A stretch of DNA of 64,000 bases, from assembly GCA_947184155.2 (NCBI GenBank), contig CAMXCT020000458.1, forward strand, positions 844,027 to 908,026, in the 5' to 3' direction. Numbering within the stretch: position 1 is the stretch's first letter; each line of letters begins with the position of its first letter. The stretch is from Cladocopium goreaui (taxonomy: Eukaryota > Sar > Dinophyceae > Suessiales > Symbiodiniaceae). Below, piece by piece: positions 24,310 through 36,288 of the stretch. A program made the translations under genes and the position numbers. Under the pieces are notes generated by a model. It saw only the letters and a list, made by a program, of their open reading frames with translations, was not told the DNA's origin and made no database searches.

Positions 24310-27300
24310 CTACAAACCTTGTCGGTCGCACTCCTCCTTTGCCTTCATTCGGGCCATCGCAACATCCTCTCCCTTCGCCATGATCTGTCGATAGACACGG
24401 CTGTAAACTCTGTTGCGAGTAGGGGTAAGAACCTTCTTCTCCTGCAGGGAAAAAAACATGCAAAAAGGCAGCATTGTTTGGACTTTTGGACTTGTTGCGC
24501 CTTCGGTACCTTTTTCTCTGTGTCCTTCTTCTTCTTCTTCGATCCGGAGGCAGACTTTCTCTTTGGCGTGGCTTTCGCTTTGGGCTTTCGGTCCTTTGTT
24601 CCATTCTTTTGCACAGCTACACTTTTCGCTTTGGCCTTTGCCTTTGCCTTAGCTTTCGCCTTTGCTTTGGGCCTTGAACGCAGTGGCTGCTGCGAGGGAA
24701 CAGGCTCTGGCGACGGTGGCTGCTGCGAGGGAACCGACTCTGGGCTGCTAGCACTGCACATACCAACAGGCGTACAAAAGGCAGGCGAAGGAACTTCTTG
24801 CTCTTGGACAGGCGCGCATGGGAAGAAAACTTCTGGCTCATCACCTTTCACTTCACTCTTTTCAACCTGACCACAACATCACAGAAATTGAGAAAACAGC
24901 ACAGGCACATTCAAAAACATTAAACTTGTTTTTTTAATTTATTCAAGGTACCTTGTCATCAGGGTTTTCATTGGCATCAAGGCTGTGGACAGAAACTACA
25001 TCCTGGTCAGGGTTTGTGTGCGTAAGATGAGAAACAGGTGTCAGAGACAATAAGTAACAAAAATTACTTTACTTCGAGTTATCACCACCATGACATTTAT
25101 ACGGTTTGTTACTGGCAAATCTTCTGGCATTCTATCTGACATTTTATCTGGCATTCTATCTGGCATACCTTCTGGCATTCTATCTGGCATTCTATCTGGC
25201 ATATCTTCTGGCATTCTATCTGGCTGTTGAGGTCCAGCGGTGCACACTGAGCTCGGAAGGTCCCAAGTTGAGGTCCAGCAGTGCGCGCTGAGCTCGGAAG
25301 GTCCCAGGTTGAGGTCCAGCGGTGCGCACTGAGCTGGGAATGTCCCAGGTTGAGGTCCAGCGGTGCGCACTGAGCTGGGAAGGTCCCAGGTTGAGGTCCA
25401 GCGGTGCGCACTGAGCTGGGAAGGTCCCAGGTTGAGGTCCAGCAGTGCGCACTGAGCTCGGAAGTTGGCAAGAGCTTGGCGAAGAGTTGGCAAGGCGGAA
25501 GTGGAGGTGGAAGTTGATGCAGACATGGTCGAGGAGAAACTGGAGGAGGAGGAGAAGGAGGAGGAGGACAACAGCTCTGATAAAATCTAACAACCCTCAC
25601 CTGGCAGGTGGGGAACAAACACACCATGAGCCATGAACATCAAAACATTGGGGAAGAAACAACAATGATTTCAAATAAAAGTTCCTTGTCCTGTGTTGGA
25701 TGGCAATCATCCAAGCGAAGAGTTGGAGCCTTTAACTTGTCACAGCCGTCTTTCATAGTTTCCAAGCTGCTTGCTGTCCACTTAAAGGTGCCATTGGCAA
25801 GTTCACTGCGAACTCTCATTGCCTGTTGAACTTCATCATGGCCTTGGGATTCAGCCGTGCTTTCGATAACAAAGCTGTCCATGACCCAGGCAAGCTCCTG
25901 GATGGATTGTTTCTCTCCAAAATTAATTCTCTCCAAAATTGTTTCTGTCCAAAATTGTTTCTCCCCAAAACCCTTCATATAACCCAAACAAAGAGAACTG
26001 TCAAAATGTTCAAACATTAAAAATCAAAATCCAAACATATGTTGATCCTCGGAAGACGCTGGCAACAAATCCTTTTCACCACTGTTGGTCGCACATGGTT
26101 GGTCAGGAGGTAGATCACCACGAGCTTCGGCAGCCATGACCTGATTCAACAGAATTAAATTAGCTAATCGGGTTGCCTTCCAACACGATACCAAGAAAAC
26201 AAACAATGTTCAACAGTAACTATGCCCACATAACAGGGTTGTTTTTCTTGACTTTTCCCTGCCTGTCGCTCAAAACTCATGCACTTGGAGAGCTGCTCTG
26301 CAGTTGCTCGCAATGGTGTCGGCTCCACTTCACCCACCTTTGAGTAGGCATCCTCCACCACAGCGCAAAAACCTTCCTCCTCATCATCGCAACCTGGAAT
26401 GACAAACATTGCTTGCGTCGGTATGTGTTGATGTCCAATATTGTCCCATTGATGTTTCATGACTGGGATTCCTTTTGAAAAATGTGAATTTCTATGATTT
26501 TCTATTTTTTCTGCTTCTCACACTGGGCTTATGATTTGCTATGCCAAGTCCAAACACATAGCACAAATAATGCCAAGTAGCTGTCATCTTCAGCAATGCC
26601 AGTACCATCAGCATGCCTGCGCTTCTTGCGGGTTGACTCCTGGAGGGTTCAGAAATGAGTGGCAAGGCAAATATTTTTTCTAAGCAAAAAGGTTCGAAAT
26701 TGAAATTATTTTTTGGACAAAGGGAAACATCAAGTCCTTATCTTTCTGGTGGCTTTTCTTGCTCTTCTTGCTTGGTTCGGTCTTCTTTTCCTTTTTGTCC
26801 TTCTTGCGACTTCTCTTTGAACCACCAGGGCACGCTTCATCAGCATCATCTTCATCTCCATCATCGTTGTCATGGTCATCAAGGAAATCATTGAAAAGTT
26901 CATCATACTCACTTTTTTTCTTTGACTTTGACTGTGTAGCAGGTTTCTTCATCACTGTCGTTTCCTCTTCATCCTCCTTGTCATCCTTTACAGCCTTCGT
27001 GGCCCCTCGACCTTTCAAACTTTTTTTTTCTCTACAGGTTCGACAGGCATTACTCTTTCACCACTTTTCTCATCAGACGAACTCTGAAGTTCACAACGTT
27101 CGAACAAAGATGACTTTCCTCCTGAGGAAAGCGCGTTGACTGGGTAGGGTATAAATAAATTCTGTTCCTGCGCTGGAAAGCTTATGAAACAATTGTGAGG
27201 GGTCTACCCAATAATTCGGATAAAGACCTATTATCACAAGGCTACCCAAATACCAATGAATGTTGAGCCAGTATGATATTATTCCAACCAGAACGCAGGG

Positions 27301-29780
27301 AAATAGTGACAGCAAAAATGACGGTGAACCTGCCCAACATGAAAATGTTGAATGCCCCTGTTTGTGATGAGCTTTATCCCCACTGGATGGACAAGTTATC
27401 AACCAGGTTATCTTGCTGGGTGCATAGACCTCCGGAAGTACTGCACTGATTTTGTTGGCAATATCCCCATATGACAGCCATTGGGACAGAGAGCCTTCAT
27501 GATAGATAGACAATAAATGGTCGAAATCTTCAAAACCAAATTGAGCGTTTGGGTGCTAGTGTCCATGGTGAAAAACAACCAGGGATAATTAATGTTGATA
27601 TGGATTTCCTGCACCCTCACAGAAAAATCATCATTCATCCAGGTTTCTTTGAGGTGTTATTCCATAGATGTTCAAACATCGAGCCCCGGGTTCTTTGTCA
27701 CACTATCTCAATGCCAGCTGGCTTTGATTCTCCAGTCAGCCTAGAGATGAAACATATTGGGTATGAGAAACCTAGAGATATGAGAAACATATTATGGGAT
27801 ATATTCACACATTGTTGTTTGGTATTGTATAATACTCCAGATTTGATTGAGCAATGATTTAATCCCAGTCCACGGGGGGTTATAGATCGAAGGCTTCTGA
27901 AGGACATGGAAGGCCCTTTAATTTATTCTTAAAGTTACCCCAAAAATCCCCCAAAGAGCATTTTTTTCTTGGTGGATCAACGTGAATCCTCATGCCAAGT
28001 GACGTCTAGGAGGCTCTGTGCTGCCTGCCGATGCTGCAGCTTTCGAAGTTGAGGCTGAAGGGTTCGAAGGGGCCGAAGTCTTTTGGCCAGGGTTCATGGC
28101 AACTATCATCACATCTTGGTATTCGCCTTGGATGGTTGCATGGGGGAATACCTCAAAATATTTTACCTCCAAAATCAATCACTGGGTATTCCATCATGGT
28201 TTTCCTGACAAAGTATGAAAATAAAAAATAACCATTTCAGAATAGGCACTGATATCAAATTTCGGGACATGGGACATTGCTCAGGGGATCAACTGGACCC
28301 TCTGAGAAAGGAATGACCTTTGAGCCTTAAATTGGCCATGCCCCCACATCACCCAAATTCACAACAATAGCAACTCTGAACACCCAGCCGCCTAAGGTTT
28401 CTACATATTTTTTTTTCATCTTTGATGGCTGGGATTCGCTGGATGATCACACCCAGCACAGCGAAGCCAAACATTTTTTGGCCACCTAAGATTCCCCTGG
28501 CACTGTCCACAGTGCCAACCAAAAGATTGTGGACAGTACATCAAGCTGTCCTTTGGGCAACTGACGTTTTCCCCAAGACCATGGCCCACTGGAAAACAAA
28601 ATGATTTTGAAAGGTTGTGTTTATTGAGCTATAGGGGTCGAGGGATTAACTGCCATGAGTCTGGGAAAGCATTAACCACGAACCTACAAAAGCTGGTACA
28701 ACTCATCTGCCTTGCACTCCATCGCACCATGCAAGAGTGCCACAGGTCGGATTGGCACAAGTTCAAGCCCAGGTTGCAACCTGGCAGAGATCAGGGTGGC
28801 AAGGGATGTTCAGGATTCAGGATGGTCCTATATTATATTTAATAATATTTTAGATTTTATATTGTATATCAAATTATGAAATATGAGTTAATATAATAGG
28901 AGCCCGTTTAGGTTCCGGTAGCTTGACTTTAACCCCACATGCTATATAACTTGCAGGGTGAACCAATCATGATGTTTTGATTTATTGGTTTTATATGTCA
29001 ATGTCTTTTGAAAAGAATCTATAGTCAATGGTTCTGTTGCAAAAAAGTATCAAACAAACCCATTCAAAATCATTTGCAGGATCACCCCAACAACACGTGT
29101 CCAAGATCCATAGTAATCTTTCAGGTAGTGGGAACAAACCTGCCCTATGCATGAGTTTGCTACACTGGTTTGCAGCTGGCTAAAAAATAACCCACTAAAT
29201 TTGGCAGAATCCTTCATGGATAGTGGGGTCATCCATTGGCAAGAATAATTGAAGTCACCCCACCTCATTCGCCAAATGATCCTGATATTCTGGTTGGAGC
29301 GGATCTTGCTCAGCGACAGCTTTGCTCCGAACGTGGTTGCGCTGGAAGTTACCTGATATAAGACATGAATCATAGCATTGGCACCCCAATCACACGTTGT
29401 TTTTTGAAAAGGAGATATGTCAGCTATCCCTGAACTATAAGCAATTTTGTTTACTTTGGGGGCCCCACATTGTCTTATTATATTATCTGTTTTTTTTGTG
29501 AAATCTTTGTGTGGCCAAGCAACACCCAAAAAAGTGAACTTTGTAAAATTATGTACTGCTGAAAAATAAGTTTTGGCCCCATGGCCTTCTTCTTTTTTGG
29601 CTCCTTTGGAGGGTCAAGGGCGAAGCAAACCACTTTCTCGGAGCGGAAAAGCGATCCACCACCATCCTGCTTGTCAGAGATGTGTGTGGAAACCTTCACG
29701 TTGATCTCGCCCAGGTTCTGGAGGGTTTTGATGAGCTCTTTGAATGAAATCACCTTGGCCAAAACCAGGGCATCACGACA
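24310..29780 (-). CDS. Lysine-rich and acidic 3' part of a long - strand exon series
   Basis: Exons on the - strand, reading from high to low coordinates. About 29,775-29,585 (ISFKELIKTLQNLGEINVKV). About 28,565-28,430, a cysteine-rich, zinc-ribbon-like segment (WHCGQCQGNL then WLRCAGCDHP). About 28,170-28,010 (GEYQDVMIVAMNPGQK). About 27,095-26,740, basic and acidic tracts (KSEYDELFNDFLDDHDNDDG). About 26,640-26,590, 26,400-26,230 and 26,150-26,050. About 25,895-25,722 (ELAWVMDSFVIESTAESQGH; GC donor after KLK). About 24,866-24,500, a (KA)n tract and KKKKKDTEKK. Final exon 24441-24310 (NRVYSRVYRQIMAKGEDVAM), with stop codon at 24312-24310. The products look nuclear and nucleic-acid-binding by composition (inference). 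It may be the 3' end of the gene that starts at 43,309, because all exons run the same way. No enzyme activity is assigned. Confidence 0.5.
25064..25614. repeat. Composite minisatellite cassette, copy 1
   Basis: Begins with ttactttacttcgagtt and a conserved accatgacatttatac lead. Then comes a short array of the 12-mers TCTGGCATATCT and TCTGGCATTCTA (about 25,125-25,230). Next are about six copies of a roughly 41-bp unit starting ttgaggtccagcggtgcgca (about 25,229-25,465), then a GAG-rich tail ending caccctcacctggcaggtgggga-like sequence near 25,614. It lies between exons of the lysine-rich gene. The long ORFs over it are products of the repeat. Confidence 0.85.
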
Positions 29781-30063
29781 TATCACCACCACATACCACC
29801 ACCACATACCACCACCACAACCCAAAAAATACAACCACCACCACAAAAGCAAGACCAAACCAAATAATAAAACTACCCATGGTAACCACCCATAGTAACC
29901 ACCACAGCGTAACTGTCACCACAGAGTAGCCACTGCCATAATGTAACTACCACCAACCAGAAACTACCACCACAGAGTAGCTACCACAGAGCAACTACCA
30001 TAGAGTGACTACCACCACCACCAGACAACACAACAAAAATGTACAAAAAATAGTTTACCGTGT

Positions 30064-31041
30064 GTGATCCCCACCATGAAATTTATACATTTTCTTACTG
30101 GCAAATCTTCTGGCATTCTATCTGACATATCTTCTGACATTCTATTTGGCATTCTATCTGGCATATCTCACGGCATTTTATCTGGCATATCTTCTGACAT
30201 TCTATCTGGCATATCTTCTGGCATATGTTCTGGCATATCTTCTGGCATTCTATCTGGCAAATCTTCAAGCATTCTATCTGGCATATCTTCTGGCATTCTA
30301 TCTGGCATATCTTTCTGGCATATCTTATGGCATTCTATCTGGCATTCTATCTGGCATTCTATCTGGCATATCTTCTGGCATATCTTATGGCATATCTTCT
30401 GGCATATCTATCTGGCATATCTTCTGGCATATGTTCTGGCATATCTTCTGGCATTCTATCCGGCAAATCTTCTGGCATTCTATCTGGCATATCTTCTGGC
30501 ATTCTATCTGACATATCTTCTGGCATTCTATCTGGCATATTTTGTGGCATTCTATCTGACATTTTATCTAGCATTCTTTTTGGCATATCTTCTGGCATTC
30601 TATATGGCATATCTTCTGCCATTCTATCTGGCATATCTTCTGGCATTCTATCTGGCATTCTATCTGGCATTCTATCTGGCATTCTATCTGGCATTCTATC
30701 TGGCATATCTTCTGGCAAATCATCTTGCACATCTTCTGGGATTCTATCTAGATATTTTGTGGCATTCTACCTGACATTTTATCTGGCATTCTATTTGGCA
30801 TACCTTCTGGCATTCTATCTGGTATATCTTCTGGCATTCTATCTGGTATATCTTCTGGCATTCTATCTGGCATATCTCATGGCATTTTATCTGGCATATC
30901 TTCTGACATTCTATCTGGCATATCTTGTGACATTCTTTCTGGCATATTTTCTGACATTCTGTCTGGCATATCTTCTGACATTCTTTTTGACATATCTTCT
31001 GACATTCTATCTGACATCTTTTCTGACATTCTTCCCGTTGA
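30064..31041. repeat. Composite minisatellite cassette, copy 2 (12-mer array only)
   Basis: Starts with the same accatgaaatttatacattt lead as copy 4. It contains about 900 bases of the 12-mers TCTGGCATATCT and TCTGGCATTCTA. Its last 320 bases (from about 30,716) closely match 57,746-58,040 of copy 4, including the distinctive caaatcatcttgcacatctt. The match ends at cttcccgttga (31,031-31,041), where copy 4 goes on into its 41-bp units but this copy runs directly into a - strand exon. Confidence 0.88.
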
Positions 31042-34000
31042 AGCCAAGCAACTTTTCCAAAGATGTCACAGGATCGGATATGATCAGCAAGCCTTTTGTC
31101 GCTCTCTGCAATCAAAAGGTCAGAGTCGCTTCCAAGCTTGTAGTTGATCCACCTGCCAGCCGCATCTGACATGATGTCAGTCGCTTCTGGTCCTTCAGCG
31201 AACTCTCCACTGCCAAACCCGAAAATCTCAGTGGGGCCAACCTGAATTGAGCCTGTCTTTCTGGTCACCTTCTCGTCCACACCCAGAAACAAGGTCTCTT
31301 CCTGCAAGTCATAGACCAGACGGAAGTTGCCACAGTTCAGCACCAACCTGCATGAGACATAAAATCAATGGACATATCATGTCCCTCATTGCTAAAATTG
31401 AATAACATAGAATGAAACTCAGCCAAATAACGCCCGATGGGTGCAGTTTTATGAATTTAGAAATGACTGTCCACAATCCAGAAACATAGAATCAAAGTAA
31501 GTTCAACTGCATCATATGTTCAAACCAGAAGCCAAAATCAACAACAGCCATGTAAACCCCAATGTATGCAACTGTGTTTTTATAAACAATTGACGATGGA
31601 TAATAATTGTTCCAAACCGAAACCATAGATCAAAATTTGATGGCACAAAACCCAATGGACCTATTAAAACGCTTTGTAACATTGAAAGTCTTTCTTTGTC
31701 CCAAAAACAGAAACATAGAAAGAACATCAGCCATATAGCCAATGGACATAACGTTCCTTTGCAAGTCTTGTGTAACATCCAGATCTTAGGGTGATACCAA
31801 TTTTGGCCAAAGCACTTGTCAGACATCTGCGCTTCATGTTCCACTGGCTTCACAGTTGCTTCAATCTTCGGTTTTTTCGTTGGTCCTCCTTCTTCTGTCT
31901 GAGCCGATGGGGATGTCGAGGCACCTCGCTTCACACCATGTGGATTGTATTTCTTGTTGTGCTCGACAAGTAAGCGGGCCATCTCCACCGAAAAGAGATG
32001 CTCTTCCTTGCTCCAGTACTCGACCAAATTTTCTTTTATGGCCAAGGTGCCATTGGAGAGGGCAACTGTGACTTCATACTGTGGGGCTGCAATCTCCTTG
32101 GTCAGCTTCATCTCTTGCACAACGGATTCAAACTGGGGAAATCCTGGAATCTTCAAGGAGCCAGCCCGGGCCATGCTGTAAGCTTTCTGGGCAACGGACG
32201 TCGCACAGTACTGTGACTCATGCGCTGTGTGACAGGCTGTCCCACATGCAACCTTTCGTCCTCCCAGGGAATCCAAAGAAGGGCAGATTCCAAAAGCGGT
32301 TAGTAGGTTAAAACATGTTAAACAATATAAAACAATCAAACAAGGGGTAAGAGAAAACATGTTGTATGTAAAACAGTAGTTAGGCATCGGATATTTATTA
32401 AATCGACTAAAATCATATTTTAAAATTAAAAACATCTTGCCTGCAGCTTGTTGGATCAGCGCATAGCTCGAGGTCCATCCATCGTAGCCCAGCAAATCCA
32501 CCAAGACCACGGAACCATCAAAGGTGCCACCACCATATTGGAGCAAAGCGTCCATCACGCGGTCAACAAGGTTGATGCCACCAAGGTGCTGGCAGGGTTT
32601 ATCAAAATCAGACCCATCAAACAAGTTTTGAACAACTCAAAACATTTTGTTTCGACGTTTTTTTGCAAAGTTGAAAACTAAAAAACTTGAGCCTGCTTGA
32701 GCTCCTGGACCCTGGTGAGTCGAGCTTCACTGCCAAATTTCGAAGGCTTCTCCGCTTTGCGCATTTCATTCCTTGTCGGTTTGAAGCAAGTCAAACAAAA
32801 ACTTATTGGATATCAAACAAAATTTCCTTTGAAAGGGGTCCTCAAGGTGAAAGGGGTCCTGGCCTAGAAGCCTCCAAGATTAATTTCGACCGAGTTTTTG
32901 CCTTTGTATGAAAAACTCGGTCGAAATTAATCTCGGGGGCTTCGCGCGCATAAGGAACATTCTTGGCCAGGACCTCTTTCACCTTGGGGGCCTCTTTCAA
33001 AGGAAATCTTGTTATCAGTGGAATGTGGCTCCATTGTTTTACCAACTGGGCAAAAACCAGATTTATCAAATGAAAGCTGAAACCACAACTAATGACAGGC
33101 CAAGTAGCCTTGCAAGCATTGACACATTCTGGACCACACCGCACTTCCACAACTGGGATTTTCGCAGCACATTGGCCTTGTCGGAACTAGTCACCAGCAA
33201 TGCAGGGTGAAATCCTTCTCGGACTCCATACACAGTGGAAGGCTCGAAGACCACACTGATGGGCTTCACCTGGCAAGGAAAAACACACCAACTAAATTTG
33301 CTTCGTTAAATGTCATTGGGCCAAAAGATTTCAACCCCAACGGCTTATACATGAAATTATGTTTAAGTTGCCATTAAGTTCTTGTTCGTTTCTATTTTGC
33401 CAAAAATGAAAAACAACCCTTTGACTTTGAACCGATGCCCTGCCTTGAGACCGCGGCTGCTTGCCATCAAAGTGACCTGCAGCTGGTATCGGGCATCCCT
33501 CAAGATGGCTTCCAAAGACGAACTCGATGGCCCATCCTCATCTTCCTTGCAATCTTTGTCATCTTCATCTTCAGCGTCCGTTCCTGCAACAATGCGGCAG
33601 GGCTTGCAGTACCCAACAAGATGATTGTTGAAACCTGCTACCTAAAAAACACATAGGACATGTAATGCACTAAATCATTATAGGGAGACTCTGAAAACAT
33701 AATCTAATTCTTTCTTTTCAACACCAATCAAAACTATGAGGTTTTCCTTTTAAGACCAATCAAAACTTACCAAACCTGGTTAAGTTTACCAGCTGTCCTG
33801 TTTGCTTCTTCACTTCAGCATCATCATCGTCTTCTTGCAGCTCCTGCCTGTGACACTGACAGATTGTAGAAGTGTTCTACTTTGGGAACTTGGGAAAGCT
33901 TAAAGCCCAAAGAGGTGTGTGTTTTCCAAACGAAAAAGACTTAATTTGTCCCAATGAAAAAACTCAACATGAACAGTTTAATTTAACAAACCCAACAACA

Positions 34001-35270
34001 CAAACTTCAAAAATGCAAAAAATGCCAAGCTGCTTGACTGGAGAGCCAGTGCGGAGGTCCCCAGCACGGTTTGGAAGGAAAATCACAGCACCACCAGTTC
34101 GTGGAAAGGAATGGCACAACTGTGTGACTTGTTCCACCGTGAAGGTGAGCTGCTTTGCTGAAACAACTCCAGCCGGAACGTAGTTGACCCAACCCACCAC
34201 ACGTTCAGAATCCGGTCGGCGGATCCCGGAACCGAACCCAGTAAGCGTTTGCTGTAGCCAGGGCTCACACTGGGCAGAGAAAACTGAAGGAAGATCTGGC
34301 TCCACGCCTGACATTTTTCCATAACAGCCATGCCCCAATAACTTGAAGTAAGTGAGCCCATATCGAAATTAAAACTGATTGGTATTTTAGGGGGTTAGAC
34401 ACTGAGTTAGACCATCGGTTTTTTGAATGTTGGTAAAGTTCATAATGGCTATGCCAAAATTCAAATGGGAATGGGCTTATAATTGGACCCTTTTTAATGA
34501 TAGTAGATTTTAGATTCAGCGAACAAAGAGTCATCAAAAATGAGGTGGGTATTCTGGAGCCCCAAATGCAGAGAAGAATGGGACAGCAGTATTATTTGAA
34601 TAGATCAATGGACTTGAAGGGGTCATTAAACATTGTGATCTTTTACAGGGTTCAAAATAAAGTGAGGTATTTTTTCTTTGGTCATGGGCAGGCCACACCT
34701 TGGGCAGTCTTTGGAATCGAAATGTCCCAAACCGGAGCCACTTCAGCAACATAGTCTCCGATCAGCTTCCAAGCGGTGCCATGCATTTTCTTCAGGGTAG
34801 GGAGCATGGTGTAAGAATCGTTTTTATGAATGGACCCCTGGAAAGCATCATTGAATGCATCTTCAACCCCATAGGAGTGAAACATATCAAAAAAGGCTTG
34901 ATGGTTTCCCCTGTTTTTTGTGTGCCACCCCATTCTCGGACAATTACACATTGGCAATTCCCAATGATTATGTTTGGAACCACATCGCCTCCAGACTGTG
35001 GACCAGCACAGACCGAGCCCGCTGGCTGCTTACCTCTGAGGCCGCCAAGTGCTTGTCATGGAGCACCTGGTCATTGTGCAGGCTCGTGGTGAACAGGTTG
35101 TAGGCAGCTTGAAGGGAAGACTTGCGTGCATTCTGCACGCTGGATTGCGCAAGGGCTACCAAGTCATCAGTCTGCTTACCTGCTGCCTCTTGCACAAACG
35201 GGAGCTTCTTGAAGTCAAACTCCGGATCTTTGCCTTTCCTTTTTTGAAAACCAAGGAAAACAAAATCAAA
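31042..35270 (-). CDS. Middle part of the long - strand exon series, unassigned
   Basis: Function not recognised. Exons from high to low: about 35,265-35,000 (FDFKKLPFVQEAAGKQTDDL); about 34,870-34,690 (MLPTLKKMHGTAWKLIGDYV); about 34,290-34,000 (RRPDSERVVGWVNYVPAGVV); about 33,840-33,785 (ELQEDDDDAEVKKQTGQLV); about 33,640-33,430 (LVGYCKPCRIVAGTDAEDED); about 33,270-33,085 (VKPISVVFEPSTVYGVREGF); about 32,760-32,690; about 32,615-32,440 (DGSVVLVDLLGYDGWTSSYA); about 32,296-31,805 (SLKIPGFPQFESVVQEMKLT, with KKPK nuclear-signal-like residues); about 31,346-31,042 (GNFRLVYDLQEETLFLGVDE). The last exon abuts minisatellite cassette copy 2. The introns carry a small inverted-repeat element at 32.8-33.0 kb. 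Exon edges are approximate, and whether this is one gene with its neighbours is not settled. Confidence 0.5.
32815..33014. mobile_element. Small inverted-repeat (MITE- or foldback-like) element, copy 1
   Basis: Two imperfect inverted arms of about 85-100 bases flank an 11-base loop. The inner 22 bases are perfect (gattaatttcgaccgagttt and onward at 32,878-32,899 against 32,911-32,932). The outer ends pair aaatttcctttgaaagg on the left with its near complement on the right. Both flanks contain tatca, a possible 5-bp target duplication. It lies in an intron of the - strand gene. Confidence 0.7.
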
Positions 35271-35772
35271 CCCACTCGATTTGGTTCTACATGTTCCCAA
35301 TTACCAACTGAATCAATATTTGAAACCCAAAACTAATAATAGATTAAATTTATCTGCCAAAGTTCACCTGGACCTTCAGCTCGGTGTCCAGGGCCCTTGG
35401 CCGCAGCGCGGAGGAACTTGACATTTTACGGAGCAGATGTGGGTCAGGCAGATGTGGAAATCTTTATGTTCCCCAAACGGTATTTAGTATTTATTTGCAG
35501 ATTGAACCAGATTCAAAGGTTGGGATATCTTAGGTAGCAAAAAAAACACATCACTTTGAGATTTGGTGTCTAAAAGATCACATCATTCCATAATCTTTGG
35601 TCAGTGCTAAAAACTATAAACTATGTTGAAAGTTGAAATGGTGTTTGAATTCAAGATAATGAATGGTGTTTTCAGTCTACAAGCTGACTGGTGTTTCTTC
35701 GAGCTTGGATACCATGTTTTTTTCCAATACCCCCGAAACTGGTGGATGCTATGAATATAATTTCAAAGAAAA

Positions 35773-35857
35773 TACAATTTCCTTTGAAAGGGGTCCTCGG
35801 AGTGAAAGGGGTCCTGGGTCCGCGCGCAAGGACCTCTTTCAAGGGAAATTTTGTTAG
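35773..35857. mobile_element. Small inverted-repeat element, copy 2 (short)
   Basis: It shares the outer sequence caatttcctttgaaaggggt with the element at 32.8 kb and ends in its inverted form (agggaaattttg). Total length is about 85 bases, so it is a shortened or internally deleted relative. No coding potential. Confidence 0.65.
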
Positions 35858-35910
35858 AAACTATGATAAGTTCAATTCAAACTCACACCTCCCAGAAAAG
35901 AACATGTGGG

Positions 35911-35992
35911 TATGTCTCAGAATGAGGTGCCCTTTTCGGCCCTAAAAACATAATAAATCAAAGGAAAAAAGGGCACCTCATTTTGAGACATC
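35911..35992. repeat. Foldback sequence, 23-bp arms
   Basis: The sequence at 35,913-35,935 (tgtctcagaatgaggtgccc and onward) is matched in inverse by 35,968-35,990 with one mismatch, separated by 32 bases. It could form a stable hairpin. It lies in the 35.3-37.2 kb gap between exons, where no coding was seen. Confidence 0.75.
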
Positions 35993-36288
35993 CCCATACT
36001 TAAAAATCGAATATAAGGGACCTGTCTCTAGGTAGGGGGTGCCCAAAACTTTTCATTCTGATATGATTTCATTGTTGTATTGTCCAGTGTTGAGTCTAGG
36101 ATTTTGGGAGTAGCCACTGAATGTAAATATCCCCAGGGTATTCTAGAAAAATATTTCGGCGCCACTGAAAGTAACTCTGAGTGATATCTCAAAATATGGA
36201 CTGCCCCCTTCCAATTTTCGATTGAGGATCTTGGTGAGTGGAAATCTTGAGTGAGTGGAAAACAACTTCCAACCAAAGATTCTTGAAT

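Noticed and set aside
24345..24851. Histone H1 or bacterial-type HU gene because of the (KA)n tract
   Set aside because: There is no globular domain, the tract is one exon of a longer gene, and lysine-alanine runs occur in many unrelated nuclear proteins.
29760..30060. Protein rich in Thr/His (TTTYHHH) on the + strand
   Set aside because: It is a translation of a CCA-type simple repeat (accaccacata).
30064..31041. Long ORFs (SGIL-, FYLAY- and MPDRMPED-type proteins) over the 12-mer arrays
   Set aside because: The 12-base unit lacks stops in five frames, so open frames are expected by composition. The same applies at 25.1, 55.6 and 57.4 kb.
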